From: Bacillota bacterium
GTDB taxonomy: Bacteria; Bacillota; Clostridia; Lachnospirales; Lachnospiraceae
DNA: 10,466 bases
Direction: 5' to 3'
Assembly (NCBI GenBank): GCA_023450835.1
Contig: JAEXGM010000039.1
Span: 1 to 10,466 of the forward strand
Shown: positions 1 through 6,797 of the stretch, piece by piece
Layout: every line of letters starts with the position of its first letter
Numbering within the stretch: position 1 is the stretch's first letter
The notes under the pieces: model-generated
The model's database searches: none
The model's input: only the letters and a program-made list of their open reading frames with translations
Told to the model about the DNA's origin: nothing
Position numbers and translations under genes: made by a program

Positions 1-19
1 CTCTGTCAGAAAATCGGCT

Positions 20-916
20 TTACGGACTCTTCTCCTTGGTGACTGTTAATTCCTCAGGCCGGTTTTCCTTAATCTGTTGCCTGTAATTTGCCGGACTGAC
101 TCCCTTGCGGTTATTGAATACCCGTACAAAGGTACTATAGGAGGAATAACCAACTTCGTATGCGATATCAGTAATGGACATTTTTGAAGAGGATAATAAG
201 CTGCAGGCATTTTGTATGCGTAAATCCATGAGAAAAGTGTGGAAGCTGATACCCAGACATTGTTTGAAAATGGTACTGATGTAAGGTTTACTTAAATAAA
301 AGAGGGTTGATAAACTCTTTAAGGTAATATTAGTATTCCAATTTTTATAAACATAATGGATAATGGACCAGGTGTTGTTTCCCGTGGTAGTTTGGAGGCT
401 TTCACTGGTTTTCGTAACAAGTGATCTTCTATATCTGTCAAATAATATAAAGAACTCAATTATTTTAGCCTTTAGCATAAAATTTTTCCATACTTTTTCT
501 TCTTTGTATTCTGCATTCATCTCACTTAAGAGGGTATAAAACTTCTCAGAGGTACTAGGATCAATATCATAAATTGTTCTGGCATTTAAATCAATATCAA
601 ATAGAAGATTGTTCATGATAAGTCCGTATTCGTCCTGGTCAAATAAGGTTTTGGCTGACAGACACAGATTGTAAAGGAGAACTTTTGAACCCTCTTTTAT
701 ATGCATTTCATGAATCTGATACGGAAATATGACCGCAAAGGTACCGGGTTTCATCGCATATTCAATCCCGTTGATTTTTTCTATACCCTGTCCTTCAAAA
801 ACATAGTGGAGTTCTAAAAAACTATGTCCATGGGGAGATACATCATTTTTTATATTATGAATTGAAATATCAAAGAAAAAATTACTATCTTTTTCCGTGA
901 GATATTGCGGGAGCAT
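20..916 (-). CDS. AraC-family transcriptional regulator with N-terminal cupin domain
   Basis: A 298-residue one-component regulator. The N-terminal half (about residues 20-90) has the cupin-like sensing pattern of AraC proteins: a PHGHSFLEL strand with H29, H31 and E35, then a KPGTF turn and a FPYQIHEM strand. The C-terminal 100 residues are a canonical AraC DNA-binding domain. It has two helix-turn-helix units, about residues 198-219 (LKSLSTLFYLSKPYISTIFK) and 246-268 (MSITDIAYEVGYSSYSTFVR), and closes with the family signature FNNRKGVSPANYR. The start is supported by AGAGG seven bases upstream on the minus strand (plus-strand 924-928). It is transcribed divergently from the glycyl radical operon, the usual layout for an AraC-type local activator of a sugar catabolic operon. 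The inducer cannot be read from sequence. The family call is very secure; the target operon is inferred from position. Confidence 0.95.
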   Translation of the reverse strand: MLPQYLTEKDSNFFFDISIHNIKNDVSPHGHSFLELHYVFEGQGIEKINGIEYAMKPGTFAVIFPYQIHEMHIKEGSKVLLYNLCLSAKTLFDQDEYGLIMNNLLFDIDLNARTIYDIDPSTSEKFYTLLSEMNAEYKEEKVWKNFMLKAKIIEFFILFDRYRRSLVTKTSESLQTTTGNNTWSIIHYVYKNWNTNITLKSLSTLFYLSKPYISTIFKQCLGISFHTFLMDLRIQNACSLLSSSKMSITDIAYEVGYSSYSTFVRVFNNRKGVSPANYRQQIKENRPEELTVTKEKSP

Positions 917-1158
917 AGATTAACCTCTTTTCCTATAAGTTAATGAATATTTTTAGAAAGCATCATTGGAAAGTTTATTTGTCATGGAAAAATCCTGGAT
1001 TCTTTCCTTTCTAATTTTAGCATAAATGATTAATTAATTCTATCATAAGACTGTAAGCAATTGAAAGACAGTTAAAAAAATGAGAGATTTCATGTAAAAA
1101 TTGCTATGATTTTTATTTTTTAAATGATTATAATTCAGTTAACAGGATAAGAAAGGTA
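917..1158. promoter_or_regulatory. Divergent control region between the araC-type gene and the glycyl radical operon
   Basis: This 242-base AT-rich region must contain both divergent promoters. Toward the activase gene there is a perfect TATAAT at 1129-1134 with no good -35 hexamer 16-18 bases upstream, and a second -10-like TATGAT at 1105-1110. A strong -10 with a poor -35 fits a promoter that needs an activator. Possible operator elements are an inverted repeat ACTGT (1050-1054) / ACAGT (1068-1072) around CAATTG, and a direct repeat TCATGGAAAAAT (982-993) / TCATGTAAAAAT (1090-1101). The promoter for the regulator gene could not be fixed. No small gene or RNA is recognisable here. Confidence 0.55.
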
Positions 1159-2061
1159 ATGGAGTGCGTGGAAGGTAAGTTGTTTAATATTCAAAGATTT
1201 TCGATACATGACGGGCCTGGCGTGAGAACGACAGTTTTCTTTAAGGGATGCAATCTGAAATGCAGGTGGTGCCATAATCCGGAATCAATTCATAAGGATA
1301 ATCAGATTGAGTTTTATTCTGAAAAATGTATTGGCTGCGGTGCCTGTTATCAGGTATGTCCACACGGGGTTCATTACCTTGATGAGAACAATATACATCA
1401 AATGGAGCGTAAGGAATGCACCGGCTGTCTTTTATGCGCCGATACCTGTTATGCAAATGCGTTGATGGGAGTAGGTCTAAATGTAGATGTCTCCTATCTG
1501 TTAAAATCTGTGTCGGAAGATAAATTATATTATAAAAATTCTTCTGGCGGAGTAACTTTTTCCGGAGGAGAGGCTATGCTGCAGATTGATTTTCTGGAAG
1601 AAATTCTACGAAGCTGTAAAGAAGAAGGCATCCATACTGCGGTTGATACGGCAGGCTGTGTGCCCTGGAGTTATTTTGAGAGGATTATACCGGTGACGGA
1701 TTTGTTTTTGTACGATGTGAAAGCAGCAGATTCGGAAATACATAAACAACTAACGGGTGCAGAGAATCAGCTGATTCTTAATAATTTGAGAAGGCTTTCG
1801 GAGGCAGGAAAAGAGATAATTGTAAGAATTCCTTTTATACCGGGTCAAAATGATGACCAGATTGAAAAAATAGGGGAAATATTAGAACCCTTAAAGCTTG
1901 TCAAGGTGGAAGTAATGCCCTACCACAAGCTTGGCAACGGCAAATATGCTGCACTTGGCATGAAAAATGAATTATTCCAAATGGAAATACCGGCAGACGA
2001 ACAGGTGGATAAAGCAATAACAATTCTAAAGAATTTTGGAATAAATGCAGATAGAACATAA
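1159..2061 (+). CDS. Glycyl radical enzyme activating enzyme (radical SAM)
   Basis: A 300-residue PflA-family activase that would use a [4Fe-4S] cluster and S-adenosylmethionine to abstract hydrogen from the glycine of its partner enzyme. The radical-SAM cysteines are C31, C35 and C38 in GCNLKCRWCHNPE. They follow the family opening FNIQRFSIHDGPGVRTTVF. An inserted ferredoxin-like domain has two CxxCxxxC clusters, C57/C60/C63/C67 and C87/C90/C93/C97, as in activases of glycerol-dehydratase-type and decarboxylase-type GREs rather than the short PflA of pyruvate formate-lyase. The SAM-binding TFSGGE motif is at about 133-138. The ATG start keeps the conserved N-terminus; AAAGG lies close upstream, so initiation may be modest. 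The stop is 20 bases before the GRE start, so the pair is co-transcribed. Its partner is therefore almost certainly the next gene. Confidence 0.96.
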   Translation: MECVEGKLFNIQRFSIHDGPGVRTTVFFKGCNLKCRWCHNPESIHKDNQIEFYSEKCIGCGACYQVCPHGVHYLDENNIHQMERKECTGCLLCADTCYANALMGVGLNVDVSYLLKSVSEDKLYYKNSSGGVTFSGGEAMLQIDFLEEILRSCKEEGIHTAVDTAGCVPWSYFERIIPVTDLFLYDVKAADSEIHKQLTGAENQLILNNLRRLSEAGKEIIVRIPFIPGQNDDQIEKIGEILEPLKLVKVEVMPYHKLGNGKYAALGMKNELFQMEIPADEQVDKAITILKNFGINADRT

Positions 2062-2068
2062 AAAACAT

Positions 2069-2074
2069 AGGGGG
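2069..2074 (+). promoter_or_regulatory. Ribosome binding site of the glycyl radical enzyme
   Basis: AGGGGG lies seven bases before the ATG at 2082. It is much stronger than the site in front of the activase, which fits the enzyme being needed in excess over its activator. Confidence 0.75.
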
Positions 2075-2081
2075 ACCAATT

Positions 2082-4262
2082 ATGCTAAACACGGACAAAG
2101 TTTTACTTTCACCATTATATGAGCAGAGAATCAAGAAACTTCACGAAGACAAGTTAGAAATCAACGAGGTCAAGATGAAAGAACTTGGGTCCCTCGATTT
2201 TGATGATTGGGGATTTGTACATTATCCTGATTTTAAGTTTGAGGCAAGACCCAATCATGAATCCGGAATTGTTTATGGCCCCCTTGCAATCGGAGAGCAC
2301 TTAAGAAGGTTTTTTAATGAAATTCCAAAGTATATTAATAAAAACAGTGCGCTGGCAGGTGCCTGGGTAGGACCTTTGAGCAATTATGTAAAGGTTGAAA
2401 TTGCTCCAAAAGACCAGCCGGTTGAACTAAGAGAAATATGGAATAAGTATGATACCAGGCCGGGTTTTGGAGGAATGAACCACTGTGCGGGAGATATATC
2501 CATCGGTTTGCAGCTTGGCTGGGGCGGATTATTAAAAAAGATAAGATATTATAAGAAATTAAATGCACCGGATAATACGAATTTTTATGACGGAGAAGAA
2601 CAGGTAGTCTTAGGAATGCAGGAATGGATTTCGGCATTGGCTTTAGAGGCGCGCACACTGGCTGAAACTGAAACAAATCTAAAAACCAGAGACAATCTTT
2701 TGGAAATGGCAAAGGTAAATGAATGGCTGGTCAATAATCCTCCCAGAACCTTAAGAGAGGCCTGCCAGTTTATAGCACATTTTCAAACACTGGACCGCAC
2801 GTATTTTGTCGGAGGAGCTCTTGATCAGCTGGATGAGGCTTTAAGACCATTTTATGAAAAGGACATACAAGGAGGCAGGCTGACCGATGAACAGGCGGTA
2901 TGGTATATAGCAAGTTTATTCTTCAATGATACCCACTATTCCCAGATAGCCGGACTTACGCCGGATGGAAACAAGGATATGACAAGCCGGATGTCTTTTA
3001 TCATTTTGGATGCCATGCATGCCTTACACATTCCAATCAATATTGCCCTGAGGGTTCATGATAAGGTAAATCCTGTCCTGTTAAAGCGGTCCCTGGAATA
3101 TACCATGGAAGACGGATCAGGAGTTGATTATTCCTGCAATGTGGGATGTGAAGAAGGATACGTAAAGAATGGTTTTCCTATGCAGCTCGCAAGAAAAAGA
3201 GCGAAAGTCGGATGTAACTGGACCTGTATTCCCGGAGAGGAATATCCGTTACAGGACGTTACAAGGTGCAATCTTGGATTTGCCCTGTATTATGCACTCC
3301 AGGATATCAGGGGAGGGAACCCTTCCTTAGAAGCTCTTTTTGAAAGATTTTGTTTCCATACGAAAACAATCATAGACAGCATCAAGGCAGGATATGATAA
3401 GCATTACGAAGTAATGGGAAGAAATAAGCCCGAACTGGTTTATAACCTTTTCATGCACGGTCCCATAGAACGGGGGATCAATTGTTCGGAAGGCGGAGTG
3501 GATATTTTAAACTTTAATATAGATGGAGTTGCCTTAGCTACTGTTGCCGATTCCTTTGCGGCAATCGAACAGCGTGTTGTCATGGAGAAACGGATTACCT
3601 GGGAGCAGTTATTTTTGACCCTGGATAATAATTATGAAGGGGCTGAAAATATCAGGTTAATGATGAAAAATATAAAACGGCTGGGCTCACCGGACTCCCT
3701 AGCTAAGACTTGGGCGGTAAAAATAAGGGATTATTTTGTCTGGTGCTGTAAAAATGAAGGAACACCAAAATACCATCTGCCGATTATTCCGGGTATGTTT
3801 TCACATGGTACGATTTTGGAATTGGGTTCCAAATTACCTGCAACACCCAACGGAAGAAGAAGCGGAGAGGCAATATCCCATTCCAATGAACCTGACCCTG
3901 GCTTTGCAGCAGGAATACACACCTTTTCTCCGACCTTAAAAGCAAATGCCGTAGCACTGTTACAGCCTGGTTACGGAAACTCAGCACCCCTTCACCTGGA
4001 TATCGATTTAGACTTATTAAAACACGAAGGTGGTGCAGATGCTCTTGCTGCTCTGATACATGCGCATAATCAAATGGGAGGTACTTTAATAAACTTAAAC
4101 TGTCTGACGAAGGAAAAACTTCTAGAGGCGCATGAAAATCCACAAAAACATCCGGATCTGATTGTCCGGGTAACCGGGTATTCCGCATTTTTCGCATCCT
4201 TATCAAAGGAATACAGGCAACAGATAGTTGACAGGTTTTTATTCGCTGAAGCCAGCAGCTAG
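2082..4262 (+). CDS. Glycyl radical enzyme of unassigned subfamily (PFL/glycerol dehydratase superfamily)
   Basis: A 726-residue cytoplasmic radical enzyme, shorter than most characterised members (about 760-850 residues). Near the C-terminus, RVTGYSAFF holds the predicted radical-bearing Gly699. The active-site loop is NVGCEEG, with candidate thiyl Cys356 and Glu358 at the +2 position, where eliminases such as glycerol dehydratase and choline lyase have C-V-E. The usual proline after that Glu is Gly359. After the loop come about 20 extra residues including C378 and C382 (GCNWTC). LQDVTRCNL at 390-398 then appears to match the WHDAARFNM segment of glycerol dehydratase, with Asp392 kept and the His replaced by Gln. 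TPNGRRSGE at 588-596 matches the family TPDGRKAGE motif. ADSFAAIEQRV is also a family segment, but the usual KYGND motif after it is not recognisable. PFL's Cys-Cys pair is absent, so it is not pyruvate formate-lyase. The activase is upstream and two oxidoreductases downstream, suggesting a sugar or polyol substrate. Superfamily is secure; the reaction is unknown. Confidence 0.95.
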   Translation: MLNTDKVLLSPLYEQRIKKLHEDKLEINEVKMKELGSLDFDDWGFVHYPDFKFEARPNHESGIVYGPLAIGEHLRRFFNEIPKYINKNSALAGAWVGPLSNYVKVEIAPKDQPVELREIWNKYDTRPGFGGMNHCAGDISIGLQLGWGGLLKKIRYYKKLNAPDNTNFYDGEEQVVLGMQEWISALALEARTLAETETNLKTRDNLLEMAKVNEWLVNNPPRTLREACQFIAHFQTLDRTYFVGGALDQLDEALRPFYEKDIQGGRLTDEQAVWYIASLFFNDTHYSQIAGLTPDGNKDMTSRMSFIILDAMHALHIPINIALRVHDKVNPVLLKRSLEYTMEDGSGVDYSCNVGCEEGYVKNGFPMQLARKRAKVGCNWTCIPGEEYPLQDVTRCNLGFALYYALQDIRGGNPSLEALFERFCFHTKTIIDSIKAGYDKHYEVMGRNKPELVYNLFMHGPIERGINCSEGGVDILNFNIDGVALATVADSFAAIEQRVVMEKRITWEQLFLTLDNNYEGAENIRLMMKNIKRLGSPDSLAKTWAVKIRDYFVWCCKNEGTPKYHLPIIPGMFSHGTILELGSKLPATPNGRRSGEAISHSNEPDPGFAAGIHTFSPTLKANAVALLQPGYGNSAPLHLDIDLDLLKHEGGADALAALIHAHNQMGGTLINLNCLTKEKLLEAHENPQKHPDLIVRVTGYSAFFASLSKEYRQQIVDRFLFAEASS

Positions 4263-4292
4263 TGCAGTAGCTAACACAGTAGCTAAAGCTAC
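4254..4292 (+). repeat. Three imperfect 12-bp tandem repeats across the GRE stop codon, ending in a small hairpin
   Basis: Units AGCAGCTAGTGC (4254-4265), AGTAGCTAACAC (4266-4277) and AGTAGCTAAAGC (4278-4289) are consecutive. The first covers the last two Ser codons and the TAG of the GRE. The repeats stay in the GRE frame, and each later copy also carries an in-frame stop. The last unit starts a short perfect inverted repeat, GTAGCT (4279-4284) / AGCTAC (4287-4292). No T-tract follows, so it is not an intrinsic terminator. It may be a replication-slippage product or a weak intercistronic element. Confidence 0.7.
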
Positions 4293-4331
4293 GGCGATTG
4301 AAAAATATTTGGGTTTTACTAAAAAATGAAT

Positions 4332-4338
4332 GGAGGAG
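4332..4338 (+). promoter_or_regulatory. Ribosome binding site that fixes the start of the first oxidoreductase
   Basis: GGAGGAG with five bases to the ATG at 4344. An in-frame ATG at 4326 lies just before this site and has no such sequence of its own, so the start is placed at 4344. Confidence 0.85.
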
Positions 4339-4343
4339 TTATT

Positions 4344-5327
4344 ATGTTAAGAGTAGCTTTAATGAGTAAATGGCATGTTCATGCAGAGGGTTATGCTGAA
4401 CTTTTAAGATCCTTTTCAGATGCCGAAATAACCTGTGTCTGGGATGAAGAACCGGAAAGAGGAAGAGAATGGGCAAAGTCCTTAAATGTTGATTTTGAAG
4501 AGGATATGGATAAGATTCTTGCAAGAGAAGATGTAGATGGAATTCTGGTTTGCTCTCCTACAAGTATGCATGCCGAAATCATGAAGAAAGCTGCAAAGGC
4601 AGGAAAACATATATTTACGGAAAAGGCCATGGCACTTACGAAAAAAGAATGTGAAGAAATCACTGCCGAAGTAAATAAAGCCGGAGTTAAGTTTGGAATA
4701 TCCCATCCGGCACGTACCACACCGTCCAATCTATATGTAAAAAGTGTAATAGACGCCGGATTAATCGGAAAAGTAACACTCTTAAGAATAAGAAACGGTC
4801 ATGATGGGGCACTTAATAACTGGCTGCCGGAATACTGGTATGATGAGAGTAAAGCGGGCGGAGGAGCAATGATGGACCTTGGTTGTCATCCGATGTATCT
4901 TGCCAGCTGGATATTGGGAAAACCTGTTAGAATATCCTCTATGTTTAGTTATGTTACGAACCGGACAGTTGAAGATAATTCTGTCTGCACCATAGAATTT
5001 GAAAATAATGCGGTAGCAATCGTTGAAACAAGTCTTGTAACCTACAAAACTCCTTCCATGGTTGAGGTATATGGAACGGAAGGAACCATAGTCATTTGCG
5101 ATAATGATATAAGGCTGACTTCTAAAAAGATGGATGAGGAATTTAAAGGCTGGGTAACACCGGCGAAACTTCCCGATGCTCTGCCGCATTCCTTAAGACA
5201 ATGGGTGGATGGAGTTTTATATAATAAACCAATCCTTTTTGACACAGAAGCAGGCACGAAACTGACAGAACTCTTAGAAGCTGCCTATATCGCACATAAG
5301 GAAAAGAGAGAGGTATCATTTTATTAA
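4344..5327 (+). CDS. Gfo/Idh/MocA-family oxidoreductase, divergent nucleotide-binding loop
   Basis: A 327-residue member of the Gfo/Idh/MocA family: an N-terminal Rossmann domain (about 1-120) and a C-terminal alpha/beta substrate domain. Family landmarks are VDGILVCSPTSMHAEI at about 64-79, FTEKAMA with the catalytic-type Glu93-Lys94, and GGGAMMDLGCHPMYL at 172-186 giving Asp178 and His182. With Lys94 these form the Lys-Asp-His set seen in inositol dehydrogenase. Two departures are visible: the first strand reads VALMSKWHVHAEGY without the usual GxGxxG/A glycines, and EKP is EKA. The fold is clear, but dinucleotide binding may be unusual. It lies 81 bases after the GRE with a strong ribosome binding site and 24 bases before a second family member. 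A role oxidising or reducing a sugar or polyol hydroxyl before or after the GRE step is inferred. Confidence 0.92.
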   Translation: MLRVALMSKWHVHAEGYAELLRSFSDAEITCVWDEEPERGREWAKSLNVDFEEDMDKILAREDVDGILVCSPTSMHAEIMKKAAKAGKHIFTEKAMALTKKECEEITAEVNKAGVKFGISHPARTTPSNLYVKSVIDAGLIGKVTLLRIRNGHDGALNNWLPEYWYDESKAGGGAMMDLGCHPMYLASWILGKPVRISSMFSYVTNRTVEDNSVCTIEFENNAVAIVETSLVTYKTPSMVEVYGTEGTIVICDNDIRLTSKKMDEEFKGWVTPAKLPDALPHSLRQWVDGVLYNKPILFDTEAGTKLTELLEAAYIAHKEKREVSFY

Positions 5328-5336
5328 AAGATAGAA

Positions 5337-5343
5337 AAGGGGG
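5337..5343 (+). promoter_or_regulatory. Ribosome binding site of the second oxidoreductase
   Basis: AAGGGGG eight bases before the ATG at 5352, inside the 24-base gap between the two oxidoreductase genes. It supports the start and operon membership. Confidence 0.7.
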
Positions 5344-5351
5344 TAGAAACT

Positions 5352-6449
5352 ATGAGTAAAAAATTAAGGATAGGAATCATCGGAACTGGCGGAATTGCAA
5401 ATGCTCATATGAAAGCTTATAAAAGCTTTGAAGACATAGAAATCGTTGGCGGAGCAGATATCGTACCCGGTAAAGCAAAAGAATTCCTGGAAAAATGGGA
5501 TTTACCTAATGCACAGGCTTTTAACAGTGCAGAGGAATTGATTAAAAATGTGGAAATGGACGGAGTAAGTGTATGTACCTATAATAAAACCCATGCGGAA
5601 TGTACCATTGCGGCACTTGAGGCAGGTTTACATGTATTATGTGAAAAACCAATGTCTTTTACTTTACAGGAAGCTGTGGATATGGTAAAAGCTTCCCGTA
5701 AGGCGAATAAAATTCTGACCATAGGTTTCCAACCCCGTTATGATGCCAGCCGCCGTAAAGTGGATGATATTATCCGTTCAGGAGCTCTTGGCAAGATTTA
5801 CTTTATTCAAAGCGGCGGAGGAAGAAGAAGAGGAATACCGGAGGGTACTTTCGTAGACGGAGATAAAGCGGGCTTTGGCTGTTTAGGTGATATCGGCTGC
5901 TATTCCATCGATCAGTGTCTCCATGCGGTAAGTTATCCCAAACCACTGACCGTATCAGCCATGGCAACAGATTATTTCGGAAAAAATCCAAAGTATTTTT
6001 CAGGTGCGGACACCTTCAATGTAGATGATTTTTCAGTAGCTTTTGTCCGTATGGAAAACGATATGACTTTTCTTTTCAAACAATCCTGGGCTATGCATGC
6101 AGATACATTGGGTGATACCATGTGGCTTGGAACCGAAGGTGGAATAAAAATCAAAAATGAGTTTGATTATTCCAATAAACCTTCCCGTACGATGTATTTT
6201 ACAGACGTTAACGGTCAGAATATTGACAGCTATGTATTGCCTTCCTTACCTTTTAATGCTTATGAATCCCCAAAGGAAGCAGACATATTCGAAGCAAAAG
6301 TGCGTGATTTCTGTGATGCAATTTTAGAAGGACGTCCGGCACCTATTCCGGGAGAAGAAATTATCTACAATCAGGCAATCTGCGATGGTATTTACCGTTC
6401 CAGTAAATTACAAAGAGAAGTGGAAATAATTATACCTAATTTAGATTAA
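5352..6449 (+). CDS. Gfo/Idh/MocA-family NAD(P)-dependent oxidoreductase
   Basis: A 365-residue oxidoreductase with a textbook N-terminal Rossmann fold, RIGIIGTGGIANAH (G11, G13, G14), then ADIVPGKA after the second strand, HAECTIAALEAGLHVLCEKP with Lys99, and GFQPRYD at 125-131. The substrate-domain motif is GCLGDIGCYSID with Asp180 and Tyr184. The residue that is His in inositol dehydrogenase is Tyr here, as in glucose-fructose oxidoreductase and dihydrodiol-dehydrogenase-like members, so Tyr is a known variant. GTEGGIKIK at about 257-265 and PGEEIIYNQAICDGIYRS near the end are typical of the family. It is clearly not a recent duplicate of the preceding gene: motifs and lengths differ. It is the last gene before the operon terminator. 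A substrate distinct from, or the next intermediate after, that of its neighbour is inferred. Confidence 0.94.
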   Translation: MSKKLRIGIIGTGGIANAHMKAYKSFEDIEIVGGADIVPGKAKEFLEKWDLPNAQAFNSAEELIKNVEMDGVSVCTYNKTHAECTIAALEAGLHVLCEKPMSFTLQEAVDMVKASRKANKILTIGFQPRYDASRRKVDDIIRSGALGKIYFIQSGGGRRRGIPEGTFVDGDKAGFGCLGDIGCYSIDQCLHAVSYPKPLTVSAMATDYFGKNPKYFSGADTFNVDDFSVAFVRMENDMTFLFKQSWAMHADTLGDTMWLGTEGGIKIKNEFDYSNKPSRTMYFTDVNGQNIDSYVLPSLPFNAYESPKEADIFEAKVRDFCDAILEGRPAPIPGEEIIYNQAICDGIYRSSKLQREVEIIIPNLD

Positions 6450-6532
6450 TTATTGAAATGCTATTACTCCTTTATTTGTTCTGTAAACTAAAATTGGATT
6501 ATTGCACCAGTGATAACTGATAATTTTATTAT

Positions 6533-6571
6533 AAAAATAGCGGATTCCTTAACGGGAACCCGCTATTTTTT
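6533..6571 (+). terminator. Strong intrinsic terminator of the GRE operon, possibly bidirectional
   Basis: Arms AAAAATAGCGG (6533-6543) and CCGCTATTTTT (6560-6570) pair perfectly. The stem continues inward past one A/C mismatch with TTCC (6545-6548) / GGAA (6555-6558), closing a six-base loop. Six T residues (6566-6571) follow the GC core. The A-run on the other side would also allow termination of leftward transcripts. Confidence 0.93.
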
Positions 6572-6708
6572 AGTTAAATATTCATCATAGTATACCTCTT
6601 TTCAAACTTTTACATTTCAATACAAATTTACTTACGGCATCTATATCCCTATATGAATCAATACTTACATTGAAGATAAAAATTATAATTTGGTAAAAAT
6701 ACATAAAT

Positions 6709-6738
6709 AGAAGTAAAGAAAATGCGTCAAGAAGTAAA
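6709..6738 (+). promoter_or_regulatory. Two 9-bp direct repeats, 21 bp apart, upstream of a promoter
   Basis: AGAAGTAAA occurs at 6709-6717 and again at 6730-6738. The 21-bp periodicity is two helical turns. The nearer copy ends nine bases before the -35 candidate at 6748. This is the spacing and placement of AraC-family activator half-sites, but the repeats are short and the DNA is AT-rich. Confidence 0.45.
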
Positions 6739-6747
6739 AATATAACA

Positions 6748-6776
6748 TTTATGTTTCTTATAGATAATTATATAAT
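6748..6776 (+). promoter_or_regulatory. Candidate sigma-A promoter for the ABC importer operon
   Basis: A perfect -10 TATAAT at 6771-6776 stands 17 bases after TTTATG (6748-6753), a weak -35. Transcription would begin near 6783, giving a leader of about 200 bases before the binding-protein gene. The weak -35 fits activator dependence. Confidence 0.5.
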
Positions 6777-6797
6777 GAGAAGCGAAATAGATAATTA

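Noticed and set aside
3784..4206. A 140-codon antisense open frame inside the GRE gene, and similar antisense frames within the other genes.
   Set aside because: They lie wholly inside strongly recognisable genes, have no ribosome binding sites of note, and translate to low-complexity or motif-free peptides.
2082..4262. Annotation as pyruvate formate-lyase (pflB).
   Set aside because: The adjacent Cys-Cys pair of PFL is absent; the active site reads Cys356-Glu-Glu358 and the activase has the extra ferredoxin clusters not found in PflA.
2082..4262. Annotation as glycerol or propanediol dehydratase.
   Set aside because: The GCVEP and WHD motifs are altered, an extra cysteine-containing segment is present, and no microcompartment or aldehyde dehydrogenase genes accompany it.
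4279..4292. GTAGCT/AGCTAC hairpin as a terminator after the GRE gene.
   Set aside because: The stem is only six pairs and no T-tract follows; the downstream gene is close with a strong ribosome binding site, so the operon probably continues.
4326..4343. Upstream in-frame ATG for the first oxidoreductase.
   Set aside because: It lies before the GGAGGAG site that serves the ATG at 4344, and the extra residues precede the first Rossmann strand without purpose.
6709..6797. The short repeats considered as a CRISPR array.
   Set aside because: Repeats are 9-11 bp, only two or three copies, AT-rich and without regular spacers or cas genes.
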